Origin: Nitrospiraceae bacterium
GTDB lineage: Bacteria; Nitrospirota; Nitrospiria; Nitrospirales; Nitrospiraceae
Assembly (NCBI GenBank): GCA_014534095.1
Contig: JACVSD010000038.1
Span: 1-14,088 of the forward strand
DNA: 14,088 bases
Direction: 5' to 3'
In this document: one piece after another, positions 1-8,550 of the stretch
Numbering within the stretch: position 1 is the first letter of the stretch
Layout of the letters: the number at the start of each line of letters is the position of its first letter
Translations under genes and position numbers: made by a program
The notes under the pieces: model-generated
Database searches by the model: none
What the model was told of the DNA's origin: nothing
Seen by the model: the letters and a program-made list of their open reading frames with translations, nothing else

Positions 1-2148
1 ATCACCACGGACCAGTTGGAACTAAATGTGAACACCGAGGCGGGAGTCGTGACGCACGGAACCCTGTATATTCCCGGCAGCAACTCTTCCGTGTCCGGCC
101 GCCTGATCCAACGGTTTTCCGAGTATCACTATCGTATCAAGGAAGGGAACTTCACGAACTGCGATGCTCAAGAAGGTGATGTGCCCGCGTGGCGCATGCG
201 CTTTGACGATCTCGACCTCTCGCTGGGAGAGGCGCTGGCCTTTAAGCGCGCATGGCTATGCGTGAATGATGTGCCGGTTCTTCCAATGCCCACGTTGACC
301 TATCCATTGGGTACCCGGAAGAGCGGTCTGCTGATCCCCTTCATCGGGTATGACAATCGGTTCGGCATGCATGTCCAGCAGGGTCTGTATTGGGCGATCA
401 ATCCAAGCCAGGATTTGACGGTCTCGCCTTCCTACTACAGCAATCTCGGATACGGGTCGGACCTCGAATACCGGTACGTGCTGAACCGCCTTTCGCGAGG
501 CCAGTGGTATGTGAGCTATCTGCAACAGACGCAGATACCCAATTTGGCCACGTTCGGCACCATGGCAGAGGATCCCCGGCGAGGGCGCGCGGCGATAACC
601 GGCAGCCATACCCAGTACGTCAACCCCGATCTTCTGCTGCGCGCCAACCTGAATTTCGTCACTGATCCGAATTACTTTCAGCAATTGAGCAATGTGGGCA
701 CTCAGCGGGCGTTGCCGAGCAACGAATCGAATCTGTTGGCCACCCAACGGCTGGGGTACGGCAATCTGTATTTGTTGGGGCAATACCTACAGCCCCTGCA
801 GGCCGGCGGAACGGATACCTTCCAGCGTTTGCCCGAGGCCGGCTACAGCTTGCCGAACGTCTCATTGCTCGGCTCACCCCTCTTGTTCGGCATGGACGGC
901 AACTTCGTCAATTTCTACCGCGAAGAAGGATTCACATTGAATCGCGTCGATGTGGTGCCCGGCATCGCCACGGACGTCATCGATCTCGGGCATGTCGTCG
1001 GAATTACCCCGCAAGCCAAATTCCGCGAGGTTTACTACACGAGGGGCGTGCAGTCCACGGAGTCGCAGCACCGGGAGACGTTCTGGGCGGCTATCGATGC
1101 CACCTCAAAGCTGAGCCGGCGTTACGGCCTCAATGGCGGCGGCAACCTGCTGCATACGCTCGAACCAAGCGTCATCTATGAGTACGTTCCCTCTACCGAT
1201 CAATCGCGCATCGCGCAGATCGACCAGGTCGACGATCTACCGAAAAAAAACCTCGTGACGTATGCGTTGAAAAGCCGGATCCTGGAGCAGGGCCCTGAAA
1301 GCGTGTTCAGTTGGTTGGATTTGACCGTCGCGCAGAGCTACCACGTAGACGGGGTGCAGACCCGCGCCAGGGACTTCACGCCCGGAGTGAATCCCGTTCT
1401 GGGCTCTTTTACTCAGCCGCTGCAGCCCGCGACGGTAGAGATCCAGGGTCGGAAGTTTTCCGATATCTGGATGCGGGCCGTCATCGGCAATGTGACGCCG
1501 CAATACAGTCAGGAGCAGTTGGCCATGCTGGCGTTTGGACAGGGCATTGGCAACCCGGCGTTATTTCGTCCGGCTATGAACGAGTACTTGGTGGTTGATG
1601 CCTTTTTCGACCCGTATCGCGGTCAGTTGAGCCAGTTCAACACCGATCTGCGTCTGCAGGAAGCCACGAACTGGTATGTGGAAGTCGGACAGCGGTATTC
1701 GCGCGAGGGGAATCGCCCTAGGCGGGGAGACGTCTGGAATCCGATTTCGTTCAATGAAGTGTATGCCCCGACGGAAGAAATTCAATTCGCGACCGCAGGA
1801 GGCGCATTTCGTACTCCGTGGGGGTGGACGTTGGGTGCGAAGGGATACTATGACGTCAAAAATAAGCGCAGCCCCGAATACGACGTCGTTGCTCTCTACC
1901 AGAATCCCTGTAAATGCTGGTCTCTGGGCTTATTTTATCTGCAGTTTCCAGATCGTGCGCAGTACAACTTTATGTTCAGTTTGACGGGTATCGGCTGGAC
2001 GGAAAACGTTGGGACGGCCCTGATGCGTTCTATCCTCAACCCGTTGTTGTGGGGCGATCGCGGATTGCCGTGGGCCGGCGCTGGGGGGGCGTACGGGCGG
2101 CCTTATCAAGGGTTAAGTGAGGCGGGTCTGTCGGTGCCCGGCCGGTGA
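1..2148 (+). CDS. lptD: LPS-assembly protein LptD (OstA/Imp), 5'-truncated by window edge
   Basis: LptD is the outer-membrane beta-barrel that, with LptE, inserts lipopolysaccharide into the outer leaflet. The frame is open from base 1 to the TGA at 2146-2148 (715 residues visible); an in-frame TTG at 16 is probably internal, because family members begin with a signal peptide and a jelly-roll domain, which must lie upstream. The visible N-terminal part shows the end of the OstA-type periplasmic region (NFTNCD, then PAWRMRF). It continues into the diagnostic barrel entry: VPVLPMPTLTYPLG, RKSGLLIP, then YWAINPSQDLT and an EYRYVL strand. The C-terminal end has the family-typical NPCKCWSLGLFYLQFP segment. 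The CxC there and the earlier Cys of NFTNCD are plausible disulfide partners, as in LptD elsewhere. No terminator is obvious before the promoter of the next gene. Assignment is firm; only the missing start is uncertain. Confidence 0.93.
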   Translation: MTTDQLELNVNTEAGVVTHGTLYIPGSNSSVSGRLIQRFSEYHYRIKEGNFTNCDAQEGDVPAWRMRFDDLDLSLGEALAFKRAWLCVNDVPVLPMPTLTYPLGTRKSGLLIPFIGYDNRFGMHVQQGLYWAINPSQDLTVSPSYYSNLGYGSDLEYRYVLNRLSRGQWYVSYLQQTQIPNLATFGTMAEDPRRGRAAITGSHTQYVNPDLLLRANLNFVTDPNYFQQLSNVGTQRALPSNESNLLATQRLGYGNLYLLGQYLQPLQAGGTDTFQRLPEAGYSLPNVSLLGSPLLFGMDGNFVNFYREEGFTLNRVDVVPGIATDVIDLGHVVGITPQAKFREVYYTRGVQSTESQHRETFWAAIDATSKLSRRYGLNGGGNLLHTLEPSVIYEYVPSTDQSRIAQIDQVDDLPKKNLVTYALKSRILEQGPESVFSWLDLTVAQSYHVDGVQTRARDFTPGVNPVLGSFTQPLQPATVEIQGRKFSDIWMRAVIGNVTPQYSQEQLAMLAFGQGIGNPALFRPAMNEYLVVDAFFDPYRGQLSQFNTDLRLQEATNWYVEVGQRYSREGNRPRRGDVWNPISFNEVYAPTEEIQFATAGGAFRTPWGWTLGAKGYYDVKNKRSPEYDVVALYQNPCKCWSLGLFYLQFPDRAQYNFMFSLTGIGWTENVGTALMRSILNPLLWGDRGLPWAGAGGAYGRPYQGLSEAGLSVPGR

Positions 2149-2249
2149 CACCACATATTGTGAAGAGGAGCACTCCGGAATCATCGGCAATTGTTTGGTG
2201 ATGCGGTTCTGACGCATGTCAGGAGAGCGACCGGCGCTCCCTGTCTTAT

Positions 2250-2279
2250 TTGACAGAAAAAACAAGGGTGGGGTACGAT
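2250..2279 (+). promoter_or_regulatory. sigma70-type promoter for trx-recN
   Basis: A perfect -35 box TTGACA (2250-2255) is followed by an 18-nt spacer and a -10 box TACGAT (2274-2279, four of six matches to TATAAT). It lies in the lptD-trx gap and would start transcription near 2286, about 40 nt upstream of the thioredoxin GTG. A short imperfect inverted repeat (CTGTC at 2241-2245, GACAG at 2252-2256) overlaps the -35 box and could be an operator, but it is too short to claim. Confidence 0.6.
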
Positions 2280-2312
2280 GTTTTCGATCTTGCATCGTTA
2301 TTCCAACGACGA

Positions 2313-2318
2313 AGGAGG
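2313..2318 (+). promoter_or_regulatory. Shine-Dalgarno site that fixes the trx start
   Basis: AGGAGG at 2313-2318 lies 8 nt before the GTG at 2327, ideal spacing. It is only 2 nt before an alternative GTG at 2321, and far downstream of the longest-frame ATG at 2216. The latter would sit upstream of the promoter and add a tail unlike any thioredoxin. The site therefore supports 2327 as the start. Confidence 0.75.
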
Positions 2319-2326
2319 GTGTGGAC

Positions 2327-2674
2327 GTGGCTGGTGAAACCTTGAAGGTGGAAGACGGGACGTGGGACGCCGAAGTGATGAAGGCGACCGAACTCGTAAT
2401 GGTCGATTTCTGGGCGGTGTGGTGCGGTCCCTGCCAGATGGTCGCTCCCATCATTGACGAACTGGCCAAGGAATACGCGGGTAAGCTAAAAGTCCGCAAG
2501 CTCAATACCGATGAAAATCCTGAAGTGGCCGGCCGCTATCAGGTGATGAGCATTCCCACGATCCTTTTCTTCAAGAACGGCCAACCGGTGGAAAAACTGG
2601 TGGGGGCACGGCCGAAGCGCCAGTTTAAGGAGCTCATTGACTCACTGCTCGCCCAGCATGCAGGGACTGCGTAG
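2327..2674 (+). CDS. trxA: Thioredoxin
   Basis: This is a small cytoplasmic dithiol-disulfide oxidoreductase that reduces protein disulfides and is normally recycled by thioredoxin reductase. With the GTG start it has 115 residues, the usual thioredoxin size. The active site WCGPC is at residues 32-36, preceded by VMVDFWA. The buried Asp is D27, and the cis-proline loop is MSIPT with P77. The C-terminal helix (QFKELIDSLLAQ) is standard. There is no signal peptide or membrane segment, so it is cytoplasmic rather than a CcmG/ResA-type protein. It has its own promoter and Shine-Dalgarno and is followed after 20 nt by recN, which probably shares the transcript. A thioredoxin next to a DNA-repair gene is compatible with an oxidative-stress link, but that is inference. 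Which thioredoxin paralogue this is cannot be told from the window. Confidence 0.93.
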   Translation: MAGETLKVEDGTWDAEVMKATELVMVDFWAVWCGPCQMVAPIIDELAKEYAGKLKVRKLNTDENPEVAGRYQVMSIPTILFFKNGQPVEKLVGARPKRQFKELIDSLLAQHAGTA

Positions 2675-2694
2675 TCGCTGCAGGCTCCGCAGCC

Positions 2695-4374
2695 ATGCTG
2701 ACTGAGCTGCGCATTGTCAATTTCGCCGTCCTCGAGCAGCTAAGTTTCACTGTGTCTCCAGGCTTTACGGTGTTCACCGGGGAGACTGGAGTCGGCAAAT
2801 CTCTCCTGATCGATGCGATCGCACTCCTCGTGGGGGGGCGGGCATCCACCGACCAGATCCGATTCGGCGCCGATGAGGCACACCTCGAAGCGGCCTTTTG
2901 TATTCCCCCGCAGCATCCGGTCGTCGACCGCTTGCGCTCACAGGACATTCTCGGCTCCGAAGACACTGAACTGGTCATCCGACGCATCATTTCCCGCTCT
3001 GGGCGCAACCGGGTGTATCTCAACGGCACCATGGTTCCGGTGCATGTGCTTGAGGAGTTCGGCGGTACCCTCGTCGATATCCATGGCCAGCATGATCAGC
3101 AATCACTGTTGTCCAGCTCCACCCAACTCAATGTGTTGGACTCATTCGGCGATCTACAGGGATTGCGCACCGACTACCAGGCAGCCTTCACGGCATGGAA
3201 GCAGGCTTGCCGGCAGCGGGATGATCTTGCGGCTCATATTCAACGCGGATCCGAGCGCGAAGATATTCTCACTTTCCAGGCTCGAGAATTGGATGAGGCG
3301 GCCCTGCGCCCCGGAGAAGAGGAGGAAGTGGAGGCGGAGCGGCGCCGTCTGAGCTCGTCACAGCGGTTAGGTCAATTGACGACGGCCGCGCAGAACCTAT
3401 TGCAGGCGGACAGCCAGAGCGCCCTTTCCAATCTGGTGGGTATTGAGCGGACTCTGGCGGAATTGATCCACCTCGATCCGGAGATGGAAGAAGCCCGCCG
3501 GCTCACGTCCGAAGCGAAAGTCCTGTTGAAGGAGGTCGCGACGCTGCTCCGCGACTATGCCCAGCGATTGGACCCCGACCCGGATCGGCTCATCGGGCTT
3601 GAAAACCGGTTAGCGCTCATCCACAACCTCAAGAAGAAATACGGCGGGACGCTCGAGACCGCTCTTGAGTCTCAGCGCCGCATACGGCAAGAGCTGGATG
3701 GCATTCAGCATGCCGATGTACGGTTGGAAGAATGCACCCGGGTGATGGACGAACGACGCCAGGCTCTCGACGAATTCGCGAGGCAACTGTCCGTCCGACG
3801 ATCCGAGACAGCAAAACGCATGACCAAAGCCGTGCGCCAGGAACTCGACGCCCTCAAGATGGGGCAGACTCGCTTTTCGATTCATATCCGCACAGCCGAT
3901 GGCGGCGAAAGGTACGGACCGGATGGCGCCGACCAGGCGGACTTTTTGTTGTCCTCTGATTCCGGAGAACCGCTGAAGTCCTTGTCTCGCGTGGCCTCAG
4001 GAGGAGAGTTGTCTCGTGTCATGTTAGCGCTGAAAACGGTGCTTGCGGAGGCCGATCGGGTGCCTGTGTTGATCTTTGATGAGATTGACACAGGCGTCGG
4101 CGGCGCCACTGCCGCGGCGATCGGAAAACGGTTGCGGGCGTTAGGCCGTCTCCATCAGGTACTCTGTATCACTCATCTTCCGCAAGTCGCCTCGCAAGCG
4201 CAGCACCATCTCCTCCTGGAGAGGGCTACAGGGAAGACCAGAACCGTGACCACCGTTCGCACATTGAGCGCTGTGCAGCGGGAAGCGGAGATTGCCCGTA
4301 TGTTGGGAGGAGAAACCATCACGAAGAAGGTGTTGGCCACTGCGGCCGAACTGATTGCGGAGGCGAAGGACTAA
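2695..4374 (+). CDS. recN: DNA repair protein RecN (SMC-like ATPase)
   Basis: RecN is a cytoplasmic SMC-family ATPase recruited to double-strand breaks, where it helps hold and pair DNA ends for RecA-dependent recombination. The 559-residue length is typical. The N-terminal ATPase half has ELRIVNFAVLEQL and Walker A GETGVGKS at residues 29-36. The middle (about 155-370) is Glu/Arg/Leu-rich and coiled-coil-like, shorter than in true SMC proteins, as expected for RecN. The C-terminal half has the ABC signature SGGEL (435-439), Walker B LIFDEID (D462, E463) and the switch region ITHLPQVA. ATG at 2695 is chosen because the family N-terminus begins right there; the Shine-Dalgarno is weak, so translation may be coupled to the upstream thioredoxin gene 20 nt away. 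No LexA-type operator was recognised. The gene converges with the HD-GYP regulator. Confidence 0.96.
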   Translation: MLTELRIVNFAVLEQLSFTVSPGFTVFTGETGVGKSLLIDAIALLVGGRASTDQIRFGADEAHLEAAFCIPPQHPVVDRLRSQDILGSEDTELVIRRIISRSGRNRVYLNGTMVPVHVLEEFGGTLVDIHGQHDQQSLLSSSTQLNVLDSFGDLQGLRTDYQAAFTAWKQACRQRDDLAAHIQRGSEREDILTFQARELDEAALRPGEEEEVEAERRRLSSSQRLGQLTTAAQNLLQADSQSALSNLVGIERTLAELIHLDPEMEEARRLTSEAKVLLKEVATLLRDYAQRLDPDPDRLIGLENRLALIHNLKKKYGGTLETALESQRRIRQELDGIQHADVRLEECTRVMDERRQALDEFARQLSVRRSETAKRMTKAVRQELDALKMGQTRFSIHIRTADGGERYGPDGADQADFLLSSDSGEPLKSLSRVASGGELSRVMLALKTVLAEADRVPVLIFDEIDTGVGGATAAAIGKRLRALGRLHQVLCITHLPQVASQAQHHLLLERATGKTRTVTTVRTLSAVQREAEIARMLGGETITKKVLATAAELIAEAKD

Positions 4375-4397
4375 GCGATGCCTTGGCGGCGCCGCAG

Positions 4398-5534
4398 CTA
4401 CATTTCGGCGGCTGTGGTGGCCATGACCATGGCGGGAAGAGAGGCTTTGCACTCATTCACCACGTGGGTGAACAAATCGGCGAGTAGGGGATCGAAATGC
4501 GTATACGCTTGAGCGGAAATCTGGCGTGTTGCCTCGACCAGTGATATGGGGTGGCGCCCGGGCGTTTCAGCCGTCAGATGGTCAAAGGCCTGGGCAATAC
4601 AGACGATGCGCGCGAGTAAGGGGATCCCTTCTCCCTGCAGCCCGTGAGGATATCCACGCCCGTCCCACTGTTCGTGGTGATAGGTCACGATCTGGCTGAC
4701 TTCGGCTGGGAGTCCGAGCGAGAGAATCATGCGCGCTCCGGCATCTGGATGATCTTTGCAGGATGCCGCGTGGCCCGTGGGCCGTCGTTGGTCTCCCGCA
4801 AATCGATACAGTGGTAGACTGATCATGCCCAAGTCATGCAGAAATGCACCCATGGCAAGGGATTTCTGCTGGGACGGAGTGAGATCTAACCGGTTGGCCA
4901 AAAGGGTGGCATAAAAGCTGACACGACTCGAGTGGTTCAGGAGTTGGCGATCCTTGGCTTCCAGGATCTCCGACAGTAAAGGGAGGAGGTCGTCGGCGGA
5001 GAACGGCCCATTCGGTTGAGCCGGATTGCCGATGGCCCGGTAACCCGCCTTCAATGTCTGCCAGGCTCGTTCGCTTTCCTGCTCACTTCCCCAGAGGCCG
5101 GATGAGGTCTGTAGAAATCCTCTGATGAAGTCCAGCCGCTGTTTCTTCCCTAAAGTCTGATTGATGAGCGTGATCAGTTCAATGACGTTGAAGGGCTTCA
5201 GTAAGTACCCCGCCGCTCCGTGGCGGATACCCTCCATGGCGGATTTCAGGCTTCCATACCCGGTAACGATGATGACTTCGGTATCTGCATAGTCGCGTTT
5301 AATGTCCTGTAGAAGATCGATACCCTGCCGATCGGGGAGCTTTTGATCGAGCGTGATGAGGTCTATCGGTCGCTCATTCAGAATACCGAGAGCGGATTTC
5401 GCATTATCGGCCACGACGATATTGAAAAAGGGACGGAGAATCACTTTGAGCGCATCGCGAGGTCCTGCCTCATCGTCCACCACAAGAACCGTCGACTTCG
5501 TCTTGATGGTGCTGTCGTTTGCCGTTCCGCTCAT
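4398..5534 (-). CDS. Response regulator with HD-GYP output domain (c-di-GMP phosphodiesterase type)
   Basis: RpfG-type cytoplasmic regulator of 378 residues: a phosphorylatable receiver controls an HD-GYP domain, a family that hydrolyses cyclic-di-GMP. The receiver (about 14-130) has acidic pair D20/D21, phospho-acceptor D63 in LITLDQKLP, T91 and K113 (LLKPF). A linker (130-185) leads to HD-GYP at about 186-345: HSSRV helix, HD at 233-234, HPDAG at 262-266, HHEQWDGRGYP at 286-296. Two usual residues differ: the family HDIGK is HDLGM (K to M at 237), and the usual Asp of the IADxFDAL segment is Q315 (IAQAFDHL). Activity may thus be reduced or altered. The ATG at 5534 has a GAGGAG Shine-Dalgarno just upstream. 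It lies 189 nt downstream of the NtrC-type regulator in the same direction, so it may be read through from it or have its own promoter; none was convincing. Confidence 0.92.
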   Translation of the reverse strand: MSGTANDSTIKTKSTVLVVDDEAGPRDALKVILRPFFNIVVADNAKSALGILNERPIDLITLDQKLPDRQGIDLLQDIKRDYADTEVIIVTGYGSLKSAMEGIRHGAAGYLLKPFNVIELITLINQTLGKKQRLDFIRGFLQTSSGLWGSEQESERAWQTLKAGYRAIGNPAQPNGPFSADDLLPLLSEILEAKDRQLLNHSSRVSFYATLLANRLDLTPSQQKSLAMGAFLHDLGMISLPLYRFAGDQRRPTGHAASCKDHPDAGARMILSLGLPAEVSQIVTYHHEQWDGRGYPHGLQGEGIPLLARIVCIAQAFDHLTAETPGRHPISLVEATRQISAQAYTHFDPLLADLFTHVVNECKASLPAMVMATTAAEM

Positions 5535-5723
5535 AGGACTCCTCTAGCCCAAACTACTTAGTCATTAAGCAAAACCTATTCCTTTTCATGTGTTTAGCAA
5601 CCACGTCAATAAGAAGTGGTCTCTCGCAGCTAAGAAGCTATATGTAGGTTTCGGGAGCGTTGTTTGATCATAAGGGCCAAGAATGACGTGCCAAAAATGT
5701 CGCAACGGACAAAAAATGGTGTG

Positions 5724-7154
5724 TTATTCCTGCACTGGGGCTTCTGGTTCCTGGTTTGCAGTGTTGTCCGGTCGTCCGATTCCGAGGGTGTCCATGCGGT
5801 ATTTCAGCATGCGGCGGCTAATCCCGAGAAGAGCGGCCGCATGCGTCTGCACATAGTTGGTGCGTTTCAAGGCGTCCAGGATAATCTCCCGTTCAAATTC
5901 CATGACCGCTTTTTCAAGTGACATCCGTCCGGCCAGGGTATCGTCGCGGAGAGAGGAAGACCGCGTATCGTTCTTGAGAATGGTCGGAAGATGTTCCTGA
6001 GTAATCTCGGTGGCGTTTTGCGACCATATGAATGCCTGCTCAATGATGTTTTCCATTTCTCGCACGTTGCCCGGCCACGGATAGCGTCCCAAGAGTTCGA
6101 GGGCGTCCTTTCCAAATTCGATATGCGGGCGTTTCTCTTCTTCCACGCGCTTTGCAAGGAAGTGTTTTGCCAGGAGCGGCACATCCTCACCCCGGTCCCG
6201 AAGGGGCGGCAGATAGAGAGCAATCACGTTGATGCGATAATACAAGTCTTCCCGGAATTGTCCTTTCCGGACCAGTTCGTCGAGGTTTTTATTGGTCGCC
6301 GCGACGATGCGTACATCCACCTTAATCGGCTGGACGCCGCCGATCCGTGTGAATTCCCGTTCCTGCAAAACGCGGAGCAGTTTGGCTTGCGTCACGGCGC
6401 TTAGATCGCCGATCTCGTCCAGAAAAAGCGTCCCCGTGTGGGCCTGCTCGAATTGTCCCATGCGGCGGGCGGTCGCATCCGTAAAGGAGCCTTTCTCATG
6501 ACCGAATAATTCGCTTTCAATCAGCGTTTCAGGAATGGCAGCGCAATTGAGGGCGATGAAGGGCCGCTCGCGTCGTGAACTGTTGTAATGCAGCGCCTTG
6601 GCGACGAGTTCTTTGCCGGTTCCACTTTCCCCGGTGATCAGCACGGTCGTCCGGCTGTCGGCGACCTGTTCGATCTTTCCGTAAATTTCCTGCATACCCG
6701 GGCTTTTGCCGATCAAGTTGTGAAAGGCGTACCGTTGCACCACCTGCGCCCGAAGCTGCTTCACCTCCCGCTCTAATGCCTGAGAGTTAAGAGCCCGGTC
6801 CACGACAATCCGGAGTTCCTCGATGTCAAAGGGCTTGGACAGGTAATCCGCCGCGCCGAGTTTCATTGCATCAACGGCTGTCTTCACCGACTTCGTTCCC
6901 GTTAGCATGACAACGGGAGTCATCTTGCTTTCTGACCGTAGGGCCTGGAGGATCGCGAGTCCGTCCGTCCCCGGCAGAATGACGTCGAGCAGTACCAGAT
7001 CGGGGCCTTCTTTTCTGAAGAGATCAAGCCCTTCCTGGGCGTCCGCCGCCTGCGAAATTTCGTACGAAGGTTCCAATACCATTTTCAGAGAGGTTCGGAC
7101 CCGTGCCTCATCATCGATTAGAAGTACCCGCTTCTTGCCTATCGGAATAGTCAC
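5724..7154 (-). CDS. Sigma54-dependent response regulator, NtrC/AtoC/ZraR type
   Basis: This is an enhancer-binding transcription activator of 476 residues: phosphorylation drives AAA+ hexamer assembly, which remodels RNA polymerase-sigma54. The receiver (about 8-120) has D14/D15 and phospho-acceptor D57 (LLDVILPG), then LSKPF. The AAA+ domain (about 150-380) has Walker A GESGTGKE at 175-182, a GAFTGA-loop variant GSFTDA at 222-227, Walker B LFLDEIGD with D246/E247, and the Arg-rich REFTRIGG region. A Fis-type helix-turn-helix sits at about 425-465 (THAAALLGISRRMLKYRM). The start is GTG at 7154, preceded by GAGGAG; it gives the normal receiver N-terminus. It begins 20 nt after the stop of the GAF histidine kinase, its evident partner. 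Target promoters are not visible here; one -24/-12-like site downstream was rejected for wrong spacing. Confidence 0.95.
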   Translation of the reverse strand: MTIPIGKKRVLLIDDEARVRTSLKMVLEPSYEISQAADAQEGLDLFRKEGPDLVLLDVILPGTDGLAILQALRSESKMTPVVMLTGTKSVKTAVDAMKLGAADYLSKPFDIEELRIVVDRALNSQALEREVKQLRAQVVQRYAFHNLIGKSPGMQEIYGKIEQVADSRTTVLITGESGTGKELVAKALHYNSSRRERPFIALNCAAIPETLIESELFGHEKGSFTDATARRMGQFEQAHTGTLFLDEIGDLSAVTQAKLLRVLQEREFTRIGGVQPIKVDVRIVAATNKNLDELVRKGQFREDLYYRINVIALYLPPLRDRGEDVPLLAKHFLAKRVEEEKRPHIEFGKDALELLGRYPWPGNVREMENIIEQAFIWSQNATEITQEHLPTILKNDTRSSSLRDDTLAGRMSLEKAVMEFEREIILDALKRTNYVQTHAAALLGISRRMLKYRMDTLGIGRPDNTANQEPEAPVQE

Positions 7155-7174
7155 AGCGCTCCTCTGTTGTGTCT

Positions 7175-8443
7175 TTAGGGCAGCGACGGCAGGTGAATAC
7201 GAAATGTGGTGCCGGTTCCCTCGACGCTCTGTACTTGGATGTCACCGCGGTGTTCTTGGACGATTTGATGGGCGATGGTCAATCCCAACCCGGTGCCTTC
7301 GTTCTCGCCACTATTGTGCTTGGTGGTAAAGAACGGATCAAAAATATGCTCCAGGTTCGCGGCGGAGATTCCAGGTCCGGTGTCTTCAATCTCGATTTGC
7401 ACCCATGTCATGGCGTCCGGCTTCGAAAGCGCAGCGGTCCTGACCCGAAGGCTGCCTCCGTCCCGTTCCCCCATGGCGTCCATCGCGTTCAACAGCACGT
7501 TGAGTAAGACCTGCTTGATCTGTTGACGATCCAACATGACACGAGGCAAGCCGGACGCCAACTGTTTTTCGATCTTGATGCCACGGGTATCCGCCTTGAC
7601 CTCGATGAAGTACAGGCACGATGAAACAATGTCGTTCAGGTCCTCGTCGGTGAGCTTTGGTTCCATATACCGCGCATAGTCCAAGATTTCCTGAATCAGT
7701 CGCTCGATGCGATGCACGTCATCCAGGACGACCTTGCTGAAGTCGCGAATAAACTCGACGTCGTCTTTTCGTTCCGGAGCGAGTTGGATAAACGTCTTGA
7801 TGGAGGTCAGAGGATTCCGAATCTCGTGGGCGAATCCTCCTGCAATGATTTCCAAGGAACGCAATCGATCGGTCCGACGCATGAGGGCTTGCGATTGATG
7901 GAGATCTTCGTAGACTGTCGATGAGTCTAAGGCGTTCGCTGCAGTCTGTGCCATGGCGGTGACCAGCTCGACGTTCAAGGGGTCGAGCGAGTATTCAGGG
8001 GAATGTAGTAGCACAAAGGCAACCAGGTGACCTTTCGCGACCAGCGGGATGGCGACGGTCGTTGAGAGATCACGCAATGCCTGCGCGAGCGGCCGGAATG
8101 CGGCCGTGACCGATTCTTGGTGGAAGCAAAATGTGCGGTCCACAATATGATGGGCCTCGGAGAGATAGCGAACCAACGGATGATCAAACGGGAGCGTTGC
8201 GGGAGCCGACCCGTGGGGCGGCGCTTGAGCCGCCAGGCGGCGATACCGTTGCTGGTCTCGTTCGGCAAGATAGAGCGCTCCGTGTGCAGAGCCGCTGATA
8301 GTAGAGAGCTGCGTGAGAATCCGCTCACCGAGTGCCGAGACATCGGTGATGAGGCCCATGTCACGAGAGAATTGAGTGAGGCGCTGAAGCGACTCGGATG
8401 CCGACCCGGGCGGGGCCGACTGTGAGGCTGCCTGGTCCGTCAT
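7175..8443 (-). CDS. Soluble GAF-domain sensor histidine kinase
   Basis: Cytoplasmic sensor kinase of 422 residues; no transmembrane segment is seen, so the signal is presumably internal. The N-terminal GAF-type domain (about 30-175) includes TTVAIPLVAKGHLVAFVLL. The dimerisation/phosphotransfer domain follows with H206 in FAHEIRNPLTSIK. The ATPase domain has an intact N box (VLLNVLLNAMDAM), G1 box DTGPGIS, F box DPFFTTK and G2 box GTGLGLTIA, so it should be active. The H-box style resembles NtrB/AtoS/ZraS kinases, which pair with sigma54 activators, and the next gene 20 nt downstream encodes one. The ATG at 8443 has no clear Shine-Dalgarno. The 107-nt gap to the giant gene upstream contains a TATACT (minus strand, 8529-8534) that could be a -10 box, but no good -35 accompanies it. 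Operon membership with the giant gene is therefore likely but unproven. Confidence 0.94.
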   Translation of the reverse strand: MTDQAASQSAPPGSASESLQRLTQFSRDMGLITDVSALGERILTQLSTISGSAHGALYLAERDQQRYRRLAAQAPPHGSAPATLPFDHPLVRYLSEAHHIVDRTFCFHQESVTAAFRPLAQALRDLSTTVAIPLVAKGHLVAFVLLHSPEYSLDPLNVELVTAMAQTAANALDSSTVYEDLHQSQALMRRTDRLRSLEIIAGGFAHEIRNPLTSIKTFIQLAPERKDDVEFIRDFSKVVLDDVHRIERLIQEILDYARYMEPKLTDEDLNDIVSSCLYFIEVKADTRGIKIEKQLASGLPRVMLDRQQIKQVLLNVLLNAMDAMGERDGGSLRVRTAALSKPDAMTWVQIEIEDTGPGISAANLEHIFDPFFTTKHNSGENEGTGLGLTIAHQIVQEHRGDIQVQSVEGTGTTFRIHLPSLP

Positions 8444-8550
8444 AGCGCAAGGGAGGTGAAGAACAAGCAGATCATGGCGTTGTCGGAGCGTGAGAATCAG
8501 TACGTCTGGGGGACTGTCATCAGCGCGGAGTATACACAGAGGGCATCGGT

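Noticed and set aside
2216..2326. N-terminal extension of the thioredoxin from ATG 2216
   Set aside because: It would begin upstream of the promoter -35 box and add 37 residues without thioredoxin similarity; the Shine-Dalgarno supports GTG 2327.
4386..4410. GC-rich palindrome (GCGGCGCCGC) and short GCCGC/GCGGC stem at the recN/HD-GYP convergence, considered as a shared terminator
   Set aside because: The stem is only five base pairs or lacks a loop, there is no T-run in either direction, and it overlaps the HD-GYP stop codon.
5675..5695. Minus-strand TTGGCACG...TTGGCC resembling a sigma54 -24/-12 promoter upstream of the HD-GYP gene, tempting beside an NtrC-type activator
   Set aside because: The -24-like element is good, but the -12-like element is 2-3 nt too far away and lacks the GC in the required position; sigma54 spacing is strict.
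8529..8534. Minus-strand TATACT as a promoter -10 for the GAF kinase
   Set aside because: No acceptable -35 hexamer at 16-18 nt and no extended -10 TG; kept only as a remark in the kinase entry.
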